Part shown: in pieces, positions 50,676 through 62,808 of the stretch | Layout of the letters: every line of letters begins with the position of its first letter | Numbering within the stretch: position 1 is the first letter of the stretch | NCBI GenBank assembly: GCA_965153355.1 | Contig: OZ231128.1 | Coordinates: forward strand, 12,586,001-12,650,000 | Direction: 5' to 3' | From: Flaccisagitta enflata | Taxonomy: Eukaryota > Chaetognatha > Sagittoidea > Aphragmophora | DNA: 64,000 nucleotides | The notes under the pieces: generated by a model | Told to the model about the DNA's origin: nothing | The model's input: the letters and a program-made list of their open reading frames with translations, nothing else | The model's database searches: none | Program-made: the position numbers and the translations under genes

Positions 50676-51524
50676 GGGTGTGTTTCTAGTGACGACAACA
50701 AACGCAATTGCTACGATTGAATGTGTTCACAGCCTTAACACATATTTATGAATTTTAACATTTAGGAAGGGAGTGAACAAGGTAAACGAGCAAGCAAGCA
50801 AATCAGAGTCCTGCGGAACAAGTGAACAGAGTAAGCGGTGCGAGCGAATGAACTTAGCGAGTGCTCAAGTGGCTCCTTAAGACAGCGTGCCCATGAAGCC
50901 AACATTTAGGGTATCAAAATAGGTCAATATGGAAAACATACATGAGTGAAAATAGAAAAGAAAGTGAATAGAAATGATCGAGATAAGACACACATGATAT
51001 TTGAAGGGAAAATTTGCATGCATTTAGCAAGATTAAAAGATTTAGCTTAAATTACTAAAAACAATTTACTGAAAATTTCTACAAATTTCTTTTTTGTCAC
51101 TGACAAGGGGTTGGTCGAAATTATAAGTTTGCATAGAAAATGAAAAAATGAAAAAACAAAGAACATAGTTCTCTTCCCAAATCGTTTTTAGAGAGAACTA
51201 CGTTTTTGAAAATGCAAAATTTTTCTGGGTGTGCCCTTCTTATAATTTCGACCTCAGAAAATAGAATAAAATGTCAACAAAATTCCACTAAAAATCATCA
51301 TTTTCTTGCTGTTTTCTGTGAGAATTGCTTATCAAAAGGCGATTTTAAGCGTGAAATGTGAAACAGTTGTACATATCAAGTGTATCCAGTGACAACTTGA
51401 GAAATGAAAACATTTGTGGATAGATAATTAGTCCATTATTGATGCAAACGTGGGGTGAAGCACTTCATTTTTCCCTGGCAGATTCGACGTCTTAAAAACG
51501 CGATTATCTCTGACTAGAATCGCG
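50676..51524. mobile_element. MITE family G, long copy
   Basis: GGGTGTGTTTCTAGTGACGA at the left, ACGCGATTATCTCTGACTAG at the right, about 850 bp. The left interior has degraded GAGTGAAC/AGCGAATG text. The extra length (about 50,890-51,470) is AT-rich and may be a further insertion. It abuts the C element. Confidence 0.6.
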
Positions 51525-51654
51525 CCCTCGCCTTTATTTATAGTTTTATGGGGGAGCCTGAAGGTTTAAGGGGGAGACCTACGTTTTGAGGGTGCCTGAA
51601 GATTTGAGGGGGTGCCTGATGCTTCTTTCAAAGACATTGCCGATTCACTCATTC

Positions 51655-52003
51655 TTTCATTCATTCATTCATTCATTCATTCATTCATTCATTCATTCAT
51701 TCATTCATTCATTCATTCATCCATTCATTCATTCATTCATTCATTCATTCATTCATTCATACCTTCATTCATTCATTCATTCATTCATTCATTCATTCAT
51801 TCATTCATTCATTCATTCATTCATTCATTCATTCATTCATTCATTCTCGAGGTTGTACATTGCAAGTATCGTAACGTGTTCCATTCATTCATTCATTCAT
51901 TTACACATTCATTCATTCATTCATTCATTCATTCATTCATTCATTCATTCATTCATTCATTCATTCATTCATTCATTCATTCATTCATTCATTCATTCTC
52001 GAG
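51655..52003 (+). repeat. (ATTC)n tract carrying a duplicated exon-12 acceptor
   Basis: ATTC tetranucleotides are broken at 51,843-51,882 by TCGAGGTTGTACATTGCAAG then TATCGTAACGTGTTC. That text recurs exactly at the true exon-12 start (52,001). The microsatellite supplies the pyrimidine-rich region before the acceptor TTCTCGAG. Confidence 0.9.
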
Positions 52004-52205
52004 GTTGTACATTGCAAGTATCGTAACGTGTTCGAAGTGATCGACGTCGTATATCCGGGTCAATTTCCGCATCTTGATGTGTCGACCTTCGATGTTTTCG
52101 TCGACGAGAATCACGAAGGATTGCAGCCTCCTTGGAATCAAACTAAAGCGTCTCTCGAAAAATGCAACATTCAAGATTACTTGGATTCCACGGCCCAAGG
52201 AACTG
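52004..52205 (+). CDS. SLC6 transporter exon 12 (extracellular loop 4)
   Basis: Phase 0 in, 1 out: TCTCGAG|GTTGTA to GGAACTG|GTATGA. It encodes VVHCKYRNVFEVIDVVYPGQ, then FPHLDVSTFDVFVDENHEGL, QPPWNQTKASLEKCNIQDYL and DSTAQGT. The C-x-x-x-x-x-x-L-D-x-x-x-Q-GT ending before TM8 matches SLC6A15-20-type transporters. Another N-Q-T sequon is present. Confidence 0.92.
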
Positions 52206-52264
52206 GTATGATGAGAACAAGCCCGATCGGGCAACTAGATGCGTCATCTGCGTGATATTAGAAG

Positions 52265-52381
52265 AGGCGTAACAGACGGACGGACGGACGGACGGACGGA
52301 CGGACGGACGGACGGACGGACGGACGGACGGACGGACGGACGGACAGACCCTCTTATAGAGATGCGATGACGCATCTAAAA
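52265..52381 (+). mobile_element. Hairpin-tail element end, AGATGCG variant
   Basis: (GGAC)n of about 75 bp, then CCCTCTTATAGAGATGCGAT and GACGCATCT, AAAAA. The stem AGATGCG-ATGA-CGCATCT is perfect. Confidence 0.7.
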
Positions 52382-52399
52382 ACTGTTATGCCTCTTTGT

Positions 52400-52419
52400 C
52401 TATATCTGTCTGTCTGTCA

Positions 52420-52459
<40 letters not shown>

Positions 52460-52460
52460 T

Positions 52461-52515
<55 letters not shown>

Positions 52516-52801
52516 GCCTGTCCGTCTGTTTGTCTGTCTGACTGTCTGTCTGTTTCTGTCTTTCTATATGTCTGCTAGTCTGTCTTTCTGTCTGTCTGTC
52601 TATCGATCAGTCTGTCTGTCTGTCTGTCTATCGATCAGTCTGTCTGTCTGTCTGTCTGTCTGCTAATATATTTGTCTCTCCGTCTGTCTAGTTTGTCTGT
52701 CTTTTTATTTGCTATGTTTTCTGTCTGGCTGTCTGTCTGTCTGCAAGAGTATCTGTATGACTGTCGGTCTGTTTGTATGTGAGCATCTTTTGGGTTGTCT
52801 C

Positions 52802-52893
<92 letters not shown>
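52400..52893. repeat. (TGTC)n and (TC)n before exon 13
   Basis: CTGT tetranucleotides to about 52,745 and CT at 52,806-52,893, the latter ending in the acceptor CTCTCAG|GTCTTG. Confidence 0.93.
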
Positions 52894-52895
<2 letters not shown>

Positions 52896-53038
52896 GTCTT
52901 GCTTTCATCGTGTTCACTCAGGCGATGACGGAATTGCCTGGTTCCATGTTTTGGTCCATTATTTTCTTCTTGATGCTTTTGACCCTTGGTTTGGGATCTC
53001 AATTTGGACAACTTGAGGGTTGCATCACTCCCATTCAG
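52896..53038 (+). CDS. SLC6 transporter exon 13 (EL4b and TM8)
   Basis: Phase 1 in, 0 out. It encodes [20 protein letters not shown], then [20 protein letters not shown] and [14 protein letters not shown]-x-T-x-A and the W-x-x-x-F-F-x-M-L-x-L-G-x-x-S-x-F segment are hallmark TM8 motifs. The last ~30 nt with the donor CCATTCAG|GTTTGA seed the array behind it. Confidence 0.96.
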
Positions 53039-53885
53039 GTTTGAAATAGGACAATAGGACAAAAGGACAACAGGACAGTTTGAGGGTTGCATCACACCAA
53101 TTCAGCTTTGTGAAAGGATAACATGACAACAAGACAACAGGACAACATGACCACAGAACAAAAGGACAACAGGACAACTTGAGGGTTGCATCTCTCCCAT
53201 TCAGGTTTCAAATAGGACAATAGGACGACAGGACAACAGGACAACTTGAGGGTTGCATCACTCCCAGACAGGTTTGAGACAGGACAACAGGACAACATGA
53301 CAACTTGAGGGTTGCATCACTCCCATTCTGGTTTGAGACAGGACAACAGGACAACAGGACAACTTGAGGGTTGCATCACTCCCATTCAGGTTTGAGACAG
53401 GACAGCAGGACAATAGGACAACAGGACAACTTGAGGGTTACATTACTCTCATTCGGGTGTGAGACAGGACAACAGGACAACAGGACAACAGGACAACTTG
53501 AGGGTTGCATCACTCCCATTCAGGTGTGAGACAGGACAACATGACAACAGGACAACAGGACAACAGGACAACAGGACAACTTGAGGGTTGCATCACTCCC
53601 ATTCTGGTTTGAGACAGGACAACAGGACAACAGGACAACTTGAGGGTTGCATCGCTCCCATTCAGGTTTGAGACAGGACAGCAGGACAACGGGACAACTG
53701 GACAACAGGACAACTTGCGGGTTACATTACTCTCATTCGGGTGTGAGACAAGACAACAGGACAACAGGACAACAGGACAACTTGAGGATTGCATCACTCC
53801 TATTCAGGTGTGAGACAGGACAACATGACAACAGGAAAACAGGACAACAGGACAACTTGAGGGTTGCACTACTCCCATTCAGGTG

Positions 53886-55115
53886 CAGTGTTGGCCAAGA
53901 TAACTCATGATGATTATTCGAATAAGATAAAAGATAAAATGGCCAAATTTACAAAAAGATAAGATAAAGATAAGATAAGGCTGAATTTTCCAAAGATGAA
54001 GAAAAGATAAGATGATTATCTTTTATTTGTTTTTCGAATAACTTTTTCGAATGATTTGTGAAACAAACTTACCAAGCAAAATTGAGCCCAACAGGACATT
54101 AACTGATTTAATCTCAAAGAAACCCATTTAAAAACATATCCCACTATGAAAGCTATCAATATAGAAAGGGAATTTTTAATGATTTTCTTTTATCATTTCT
54201 TTTAGGTATAAGATCCTTTCTGATTAGTTTCTTAAGCTGGGTATAGTGGAACCCCGCAAATACAGCCTCGCTTTTAAAGGTTCCCCATCAATAAAGGTCA
54301 ACATTTTTAGGTCAAGGTCAGATATACAGCTACCCCAGTCGTGTGTGGGTGGGCAGGGGTTGTATTTGAGGTCACTTGATCATTTGGGCAGGAGCAGTGA
54401 AGCCAAAGACCGCAAAAACCCCAAAAAAGTAAGATGTGATGGACCTACGGACCAACAGACCAACTGACGGACAGACCGACAAAGCGGGGTGTAGAGTCGC
54501 GTAGCACGCGACCAAAAATGTTTAAAGGTTGAAAAATCTTTAGTCCCAATGGGACCGATGAGGAAGAGTCCTACTGTATTTCTATATGAGCTTTGTTTGG
54601 TAGTAGCACGATGACTTTTGCTTTCATACATTGGGGAAGTTTCCCCGTTTTCTCCTCTGTATGTCCACCCCTTTTAGGCTCAAATGCCGGCCTCGAGGCT
54701 TCAATCCCAGCCTTAAGACTCAAATCCCAGTCTCAAAGGTGAAATCTCAAAGCTCCAATCATGTTTTAAGTGTACCTCTCCTGACAGATCTATGTTCTGT
54801 AAAAATTTTGCTAGTTTGACCATAACTAGTGAGATTATTTATCTGTAATGGCCCTAAGCAACTGCTAAGCAAGCGATTCTCTTAAGAAAATGCTGGGAAA
54901 TAAAACTCAGCTGATGACATTTTTTCCCATTTTGAAAAAAGAAAGATTATTCGAATTTTTTCGAATAAGATAACTCCCAAAAAATGAAAAGATAAGATGA
55001 AGATAAGATGATTATTCGACCACTCAGAATAAAAAAAAGATAAGATGAAGATATCCACCATTTTTATTCGAATATCCGAAGATAATGAATAACAAATATC
55101 TTTTGGCCAACACTG
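53886..55115. mobile_element. hAT-like non-autonomous element inside the array
   Basis: 1,230 bp bounded by CAGTGTTGGCCAAGATAAC and TTTTGGCCAACACTG and flanked by a perfect 8-bp duplication TTCAGGTG, the hAT signature. TTATTCGAATAAGATAA-type sequence lies near both ends. It contains a younger hairpin-tail insertion near 54,290-54,516. No transposase. Confidence 0.88.
54290..54516 (+). mobile_element. Hairpin-tail short interspersed element, nested
   Basis: AAGGTCAGATATACAGCTAC, GTGTGGGTGGGCAGGGG, TATTTGAGGTCACTTGATCA, then GACGGACAGACCGACAAAG and the stem AGTCGCGT-AGC-ACGCGACC with AAAAA. The closest relative in body sequence is 7445-7772. Confidence 0.7.
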
Positions 55116-55375
55116 TTCAGGTGTGAGACAGGACAACAGGACAACAGGACAACTTGAGGGTTGCATCACTCCCATTCAGGTGTGAGACAGGACAACATAA
55201 CAACAGGACAACAGGACAACAGGACAACATGACAACAGGACAACAGGACAACAGGACAACCGGACAACTTGAGGGTTACATTATTCCCATTCAGGTGTGA
55301 GACAGGACAACAGGACAACAGGACAACTCGAGGATTGCATCACTCCCATTCTGGTCTGAGACAGAACAACAGCAT

Positions 55376-55930
55376 GAACACTTTTCGAAGGAATTAGACA
55401 AGCCTAGTCCTAATTTGTTTTTTGCTTCTAGGCGAAAATGAAAGCTGCACTTTTTTGTTCTGATACCATTTCTAAATTGATAAAGCTGGAAATGGCTGAT
55501 TTGAGCCAAATAAAAGTACTTTTTGACAGCTTTCATAATTATATTGTTATATCATCTTGAAATTCCATTGGAGAGTGCGGCTTTTTGATAGATTTTTGAT
55601 AGATTCGACCATCTTAATTCTTGGCTTCTATCAATCAGTTTTAATTGCCAAAAGAAAAAAACATACATTTTTGTGTGTGCACTTTTTGACTGTAAAATAT
55701 CATTTAAGACGAACTGTTGTGCAATCTTTCAAACTAGACTTGAATCAATGTTTTTTTTTTCCGAAGTGTCATACACAATTACCAATAAAGGCGGCTCTCG
55801 CCGACCGGAAAAAAGTCGTAAATTGGAGTCCTTTTTTCAGTGCATGTTCTTCTGTGTGCATCTCATGATGTCCGGTTGACTGCTTGCCCGTTTTTGTCAT
55901 TTAATCTGTGTCTCTTTTTTCGTCTTCCTT
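55376..55930. other. Intronic, no gene seen
   Basis: AT-rich unique sequence without recognised elements. Confidence 0.45.
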
Positions 55931-55934
55931 TGTC

Positions 55935-56415
<481 letters not shown>

Positions 56416-56562
56416 TCAAGCAGAGTATAATGCAAAAGCTAGCGTCATAAAAGTTAGGGCCAATTTGTGTAACATTTTGACTCCTCGCTGTTGTTACATG
56501 GGGCTGAAAAATGGGATCAATGAAAAATATCGATTTTTGAAAAAATGCGAAAAAATATTAAA

Positions 56563-58098
56563 GGTTAATGTCATGGAACGGGGTCCGTGGACGGAGTGAA
56601 ATTCATCGATTTTGAAATGTTGAAAATCGAACAAATCCATACATCATCATGTAGCTTACCTTATATCATATATGAAACGATACTTGGATTTTCTTACGTG
56701 AGCTCATTTTTCATACAAATTAGGCCTAATTAGACATTTTTGACATTTTTTTTATTAATAGATTTAGTTAAATGCAATACAAAAAATCAATATGACATTT
56801 AAATTCTTGATGAATATGTTCAAGCAATCATTTACGATCATGTTTCTAAATTTTTTTTTTGATTTTTTGAGTTTTTTGAAAAAATCTCTATAAGTACAAT
56901 TTCTGACTGGGTGGGCTGTTGGAGGAAAAAGTTTTTCTACCAAAATCTGTTTCATGCCAGTGATGAGGAATCCTTAAAGGAAGCTTCATGCAAAATTTCA
57001 TCCAGATTGGACAATTATTTCAAAAGTTATGCCGTTTTTTCTTTTTTTTTTCTGGTAGGTTGATTGGTCTGTTTGGACTACTCGACATTCTTTGAGACGC
57101 ACCAGAATTTAGTTGAAGGACTCTCTTGATTTAGGTATCAACCATGTAAAATTTCGTTGGGCTAGCTCAAATAGTTTTTGGGATATGCCAATTTGAATTT
57201 TTAAGAAATTTTACTAAATCAAGGCACAAAAGCATCGCGCGTTTGTCCGAGAAGCGCTGTGTGGAAACAAAGAATTAACTACGAGGCTTGGTCGGCGAGC
57301 GTTACAATTCACTCCCTTTTTCAGTACTGATCAACTTTGTAATTTCATTGTGACCAAACGAATTAGAGTTAAGATATCAAATTTTAGGTATAGGTACAGA
57401 ATTTCACGATCTTTCTCATCATGTTGATGACTTTTTTGTTAATTATGTTGCTATGCCGTGACAGAGTATGAATCAAAGTGTGACACAAGTGTGACACCGC
57501 CAGCGAGGGGCACCTTTGAATTGTAACGCTCTAGGAAAAAGTTGATTTCTTCAAAATGAAATGGAAAAAATCCTTGTAATTTGGAGGAAATGTCCTTCAA
57601 CTAGTTATTGATGCAATGACGAAAGAAAATATGCTTAATATTTGAACAATAATAGGTTTACAAAAAAAACAATCGGCATATCTCATTTTGAAAAAAAATG
57701 ATGGAAAAATGAAGGGATAGAGTATTATAATTTAAAATCATTTTTTTCCATCTTACAGTCGAAATATTGAGTACAAATTCTTTACACACATCAATGGATG
57801 GATAGAGATTGCTTGCAAGCTATAGGATGACCCTGCTTGACATTCTTTGATTGCTTAAACTTGCAATTTGCTTGCAGGGACAAAATCGGGACAGGGCAAA
57901 ACAGGCCCTTCTACCCCTGTTTTGGACCCTATGGGGGCAGTTGGAGTGGCTAAAATTGGTTTGGTATGCTGCACCAGGTAGTTAGGTAGGTCACCCAACC
58001 TTTGCAACGTTATCCAACGCAGCAGCAGAAGCGATGACACTTCTACAATGGTTGAGAGTCGGCGTTTCTTGTGCGGACCCCGATGCGCGGAATTAACC
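56563..58098. mobile_element. 1,536-bp DNA element, copy 2
   Basis: GGTTAATGTCATGGAACGGG to GCGCGGAATTAACC, flanked by TAAA on both sides. Same size and order as 31,529-33,064, with scattered substitutions. Non-coding. Confidence 0.85.
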
Positions 58099-59045
58099 TA
58101 AAAGATTCAAAAATTCATAGCGCCAAAATTAATGATCGTAGAGACTTCTGGTTGGCGCCATTTGAAAGAGAAAAATAAGCTCTTTCTTAGCTATGAATAT
58201 CAAAAAATGTATCATCCCAGCCCCAAAATGACCCAACTTCCTAAAATTGCCGCAAACCGAAAATGGAAAAAATTATTTCTCCCCTACGTTTCAAAAAGTC
58301 GAATTACGTAATTCGACTTTTTTCCAACAAGTAGACATCTCAATATGAGACCCTCAACGCATATCTCGGGTTTTCCATGATATGAATTTCACTCAGGAGT
58401 CGAGTTAAGAGTAACATTAAGGCACCATGAAGATCGGTGCTTATCTGTTTCCGATAAGCATCATACAAAGCACCATCCAAAGGCAATAGACGCGTCCTCC
58501 TCAGATACATGACTATGAAATACAGTGGAACTTCACTAGACGCGTCCTCCTCAGATACATGACCATGAAATACAGTGGAACTTCACTAGACGTGTCCTCC
58601 TCAGATACATGACAATGAAATACAGTGAAGCTTCTCTAGAGCGCATTTCAAGGGATTGAATACAATTATGCCTTGTAATAAAGCAGCCTTATTGCCAATA
58701 TAGAAGTAACTACTAAATCATTGATGAAACATCAGAGTCTATGCCTTATAGGCGGGCATGCCGTAATAGCGATTACGCTATAGCGGTGCTCTACTGTACG
58801 AAAAAAGAAATCGCGTGACGGACTTATCCCTCTACAGACAAATGTACCCAACTATAAGCTGTCAGATACACCCTCTATAGAGGTGCGACGCGATGGCGCA
58901 CGTAAAAACTCATTTACATAATTAATGACTTGGTTCTACCAAGGACGAAATGTATATAAAAAGAAATGAAGTTTTCCACAATTCACATTGATAATTAAGT
59001 TTTAATGTCTACATATTAATACTTAAATTTTTTAATGTCTCCTAG
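58099..59045. other. Intronic; palindrome, 52-bp triplication, hairpin trace
   Basis: A perfect 30-bp palindrome (arm AAAAAGTCGAATTAC) lies at 58,293-58,322. Three copies of a ~52-bp unit with CGCGTCCTCCTCAGATACAT and GAAATACAGTGGAACTTCAC lie at about 58,490-58,640. A hairpin-family end (CTCTATAGAGGTGCGACGCG) is at 58,872. Confidence 0.7.
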
Positions 59046-59178
59046 GATCTGAAGTTGTTTCCATGGTTACGACGAGAGATTTTAGTATTCGTCATTTGTC
59101 TCATCTCGTTTTTAATCGGTCTCATATTTGTCACGGATGCGGGAGAGTACTGGCTCAAGCTCTTCGACTCTTACTCAG
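59046..59178 (+). CDS. SLC6 transporter exon 14 (TM9)
   Basis: Phase 0 in, 1 out: GTCTCCTAG|GATCTG to TACTCAG|GTGAGC. It encodes DLKLFPWLRREILVFVICLI, then SFLIGLIFVTDAGEYWLKLF and DSYS. The F-x-x-x-x-G-x-Y-W-x-x-L-x-D-S-Y pattern ends TM9 in SLC6. TM10-12 and the C-terminus must follow in later exons, and none was found before 64,000. Confidence 0.95.
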
Positions 59179-59340
59179 GTGAGCGTGCTCAGAATACTGG
59201 CTCAAGCTCTTTGACTATAACTCAGGTGAGCGTGCTCATGAATACTGGCTCAAGCTCTTTGACTGTTACTTAGGTGAGCGTGCTCATGAATACTGAGCTC
59301 AGACTACTGGCTCAAGATATTCGACTCTTACTCAGGTGCT
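59179..59340 (+). repeat. Tandem array of exon-14 3' end plus donor (3 extra copies)
   Basis: TACTGGCTCAAGCTCTTTGA then CTATAACTCAG|GTGAGCG recurs with donors at 59,226, 59,274 and 59,336 (spacing 47, 48, 62). The strong GTGAGC donor is kept in the first two copies; the last reads GTGCTG. Confidence 0.88.
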
Positions 59341-60900
59341 GGTACCTGTGATCTAGCAGACACTTGGACTCATCAGACACCTCCACTAAAATTTTCCTTC
59401 TTTTGGGGATGGATCTAGCAGGCACCTCAGCAGACACCAAAAATAAGAGCCATGGGGATGAATCCAGCAGACACCCAGCAGACACCTACTACTAAGTTGG
59501 GGATGGATCCAGCAGACACCCAGCAGACACCAAATACTTAACGTTGTACTGACTATGAATGTCTAGCAGGCACCTTCTACTAATGTGGGAATTGGACCAG
59601 CAGACACCCAGCAGACACCTACTACTAAGTTGGGGATGGATCCAGCAGACACCCATCAGACACCAAAAACTTAACGTTGTACTGACTATGAATGTCTAGC
59701 AGGCACCTTCTACTAATGTGGGGATTGGACCAGCAGACACCCAGCAGACACCTACTACTAAGTTGGGGATGGATCCAGCAGACACCCAGCAGACACCTAC
59801 TACTAAGTTGGGGATGGATCCAGCAGACACCCAGCAGACACCAAATACTTAACGTTGTACTGACTATGAATATCTAGCAGGCACCTTCTACTAATTTGAG
59901 GATGGGTCCAGCAGACACCCAGCAGACACCTACTACTAATTTGGGGATGGGTCCAGCAGACACCCAGCAGACACCAAATACTTAACGTTGTACTGACTAT
60001 GAATGTCCATCAGGCACCTTCTACTAATGTGGGGATTGGACCAGCAGACACCCAGCAGACACTACTACTATGTTGGAGATGGATCCAGACACCCATCAGA
60101 CACCTGAGTACTTAGCGCTGTACTGACTATAAATGTCTAGCAGGCACCTTCTACTAATGTGGGGATTGTACCAGCAGACACCCAGCAGACACCTACTACT
60201 AAGTTGGGGATGGATCCAGCAGACACCCAGCAGACACCTACTACTAAGTTGGGGATGGATCCAGCAGACACCCAGCAGACACCAAATACTTAACGTTGTA
60301 CTGACTATGAATGTCTAGCAGGCACCTTCTACTAAGTTGGGGATGGACTCAGCAGACACCCAGCAGACACTTACTGCTAAGTTGGGGATGGGTCCAGCAG
60401 ACACCAGCAGACACCAAATACTTAACGTTGTACTGACTATAGATGTCTAGCAGGCACCTTCTACTAATGTGGGGATGGACTCAGCAGACACCCATCAGAC
60501 ACCTAGTACTTAGCGCTGTACTGACTCTATAAATGTCTAGCAGGCACCTTCCACTAATGTGGGGATTGTACCAGCAGATTACCAGCAGACACCTACTACT
60601 AAGTTAGGGATGGGTCAGCAGACACCAGCAGACGCCTACTCTACTAAGTTGGGGATGGGTCAGCAGACACCCAGCAGACACCATCACTAGTTGGGGATGA
60701 ATCAGCAGACTTTGTAGACTACCAAATACTTATGTGCTGACTATGAATGTCTAGAGCTATTCTACTAAGTTGAGATGCAGGACTCCAGCAGACCTTATGA
60801 CACCTGCTGCTAATTTGGGGATGGGTCAGTGAACCACCCAGCAGATGACCAAATAATTAACGTTGTACTGACTATGAATGTCCATCGAAGCACCTTCACT
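59341..60900. repeat. CAGCAGACACC minisatellite with higher-order units
   Basis: Mixed ~45-bp units (CCAGCAGACACCCAGCAGAC, CTACTACTAAGTTGGGGATG) and longer units with ACTTAACGTTGTACTGACTA and TCTAGCAGGCACCTTC. About 25-30 sub-units, more degenerate after 60,560. Confidence 0.9.
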
Positions 60901-61499
60901 GTGTGGGGAGCAATACATGTGTTATCTTATTGCTGCCTATTCATGATTCAAAAGGATACAAATGAACCTTTACTCTGCGTATGATAGGTGGAACAACAGT
61001 CCCCCACTATACCCAAACTGAAAAATATGGAAGAGGGCCTTGTGAGCCCTCACTGACTAGTTACTACGCGCATCACTCCTAGTTTTCCATTCAGCAAAAC
61101 TGACTTAAGATTTCACAATCATCACTTATATCACTATAGTCAATGATTTCGTCCTCACATTTCCATTCCTACAGAAGCCTAAGATATTCGTGGCACCATG
61201 CTGTGCCTATTGGGTATCATGGTAACACGCTGATTCGACAAATAATATCTGTCTTTGGGGAATAAGATATGGTGAACCTGATGCTGGGGAGACCCTTCTT
61301 CTTCTGCAACCAAACAAAATGTTTGAGCATATCTTTTCTCACATTTCTTCAAGGTTCTTGTTTAAAACCCTTTCCCCTTTATTCCCGTTTTGACGTGTTT
61401 TTTTTTTTCGTTTCTTTAAATTTTTTGTTTCATCTTTCTTTTCGTCAATGCATTATTTCTTTCTCTTTTTGTAAATTTCTATTCTCATAATGTTGTTGT
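60901..61499. other. No gene seen
   Basis: Unique sequence, T-rich toward the end. Confidence 0.4.
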
Positions 61500-61735
61500 A
61501 TCATCTATCAGTTCATTCATTCACTCATTTGTGCATTCACACATTCAGTCATTCATTCATTCATTCATTCATCCATCTATTCATTCATTCATCCACTCCT
61601 TTATACATTCATTTTTTCCTTCATTCATTCTTTTCCCAGCAGCACATTCATTCATTCACTCCTTTATACATTCATTCATTAGTTTATTCATTTTTTCCTT
61701 CATCCATTCATCCATTCATCCGTTCATTTATTCTT
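61500..61735. repeat. (ATTC)n imperfect microsatellite
   Basis: ATTC/ATCC tetranucleotides with interruptions, ending at the donor of the minus-strand GPCR exon. Confidence 0.85.
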
Positions 61736-61737
61736 AC

Positions 61738-61893
61738 CAGCCGCATAGACATAAGGATGCACGCTTTTGGGTCTCCAGACTTCGATGAGGACGTTGATAT
61801 TGTAAGGAGTCCATGTCAATACGAAAGCCAACAAAATTGCTGCCAAAGTCTTCGCCGCTTTTCGGTCGGCTTTCTTCTCAGGACGACGACCCC
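61738..61893 (-). CDS. Class A GPCR exon, muscarinic-like TM6
   Basis: Minus-strand exon with acceptor TTCAACCCCAG|GGGGTC and donor GCGGCTG|GTAAGA. It encodes [20 protein letters not shown], then [20 protein letters not shown] and SVHPYVYAA. The K-A-A-K-T-L-x-A-I-L-L-A-F-x-x-T-W-T-P-Y-N-I-x-V-L block is the IL3-TM6 signature of muscarinic acetylcholine receptors and near relatives (F-x-x-x-W-x-P-Y). The next exon (TM7) should lie at lower coordinates on this strand, but I do not see it in the window. It may be a separate gene, or a pseudogene or nested fragment near the SLC6 gene. Confidence 0.75.
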
Positions 61894-62219
61894 CTGGGGT
61901 TGAAGCAATTCGACAGGGGTGGGGGTTGAAATAAATCGAAAGGGGGGGTTGTTCACTTGTGGTTGCGAGAAAAAGTGACAGGATGTATTTATATTTGTGG
62001 TTTTGGGAAAGAAAGTAAGGGGGTGGGTGTTCATATGCGGTTATGAAGTGAAGTGACAGGGTGTGTTCATTTGTGGTTACAAAAAAAGTGACAGTTGTTT
62101 TCATTTGGAAAAAAGTCGAGATTCGAAGATTCGATGACTTTTTGAGTTCCGCGAAGAAAAGTGGTTTTCCATTTATCTTGTGAGTGGTTTGGGAAAGTTG
62201 GTCAGCTTTGTCTCATTGG
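61894..62219. other. No gene seen
   Basis: Weak tandem similarity of GTGACAGGGTGTGTTCATTT and TGTGGTT segments, three copies at 61,950-62,100. Confidence 0.45.
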
Positions 62220-62808
62220 GATCAGCAATATAAGGAGAAATACTACAAAGACCTTTACCAAAAAATATTTTACTCATAAGGGACACGAAAAAAGACGAGA
62301 AGGATTAAGAAATGAAGATTGGGACTCATTTTTTTCCGAAAATGATCCTAATACTGCTTATCAATTTTTCCAAAACAAATATTGTTCTCTCTACCATGAC
62401 TCTCTTACAATTAAATCATTTGAACTGAAAGAGAAAAATTGTCCACGAGAACCATGGATGACGCTAGATATCCTTCAGAAAATCCAACGAAGAGACAGAC
62501 TTGCTAAACTAAGAGGACGACAAGATGACTACAAATCTATTAGGAATGAAATAGTTAGTGACTGTCGCAAAGCTGAAAGGGATTATTACAAGAAAAAAAT
62601 TTTGGACAATTGGAACAACATTAAGGAACAATGGAATGTTTTAAGGAAGATAATGGGCAAGCACAACGACAAATCAGACCTACCATCTGCCTTTAAACAT
62701 GACAACAACTGGATAACTGATAAACAACAAATATCTGACAGCTTCAACCAATACTACTCTAGTGTTGGACCAGATACAAACAGAAGTGTTGGAAATTCTA
62801 AATAGTCG
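62220..62808 (+). pseudogene. LINE ORF2 fragment, endonuclease-RT linker
   Basis: An open frame through 62,805 encodes a basic, charged segment (WDSFFSENDPNTAYQFFQNK, PREPWMTLDILQKIQRRDRL, SFNQYYSSVGPDTN). This is the stretch between endonuclease and reverse transcriptase in CR1/L2/Jockey-type LINEs. The N-terminal part is missing. It is cut by the insertion starting at about 62,806. Confidence 0.8.

Larger units (their letters stand above)
53039..55375 (+). repeat. Tandem array of exon-13 3' end plus donor (about 15 extra copies)
   Basis: Units of about 58-70 bp: exon text ACTTGAGGGTTGCATCACTC then CCATTCAG|GTTTGAGACAGG and (ACAACAGG)n. Twelve copies lie before and three after an inserted hAT-like element. 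Most keep CAG|GT; a few read CTG|GT. Confidence 0.92.

Noticed and set aside
52265-52381. Riboswitch or tRNA-like fold from the GGAC run plus stem-loop
   Set aside because: No tRNA arms or anticodon; it matches the dispersed hairpin-tail element end.
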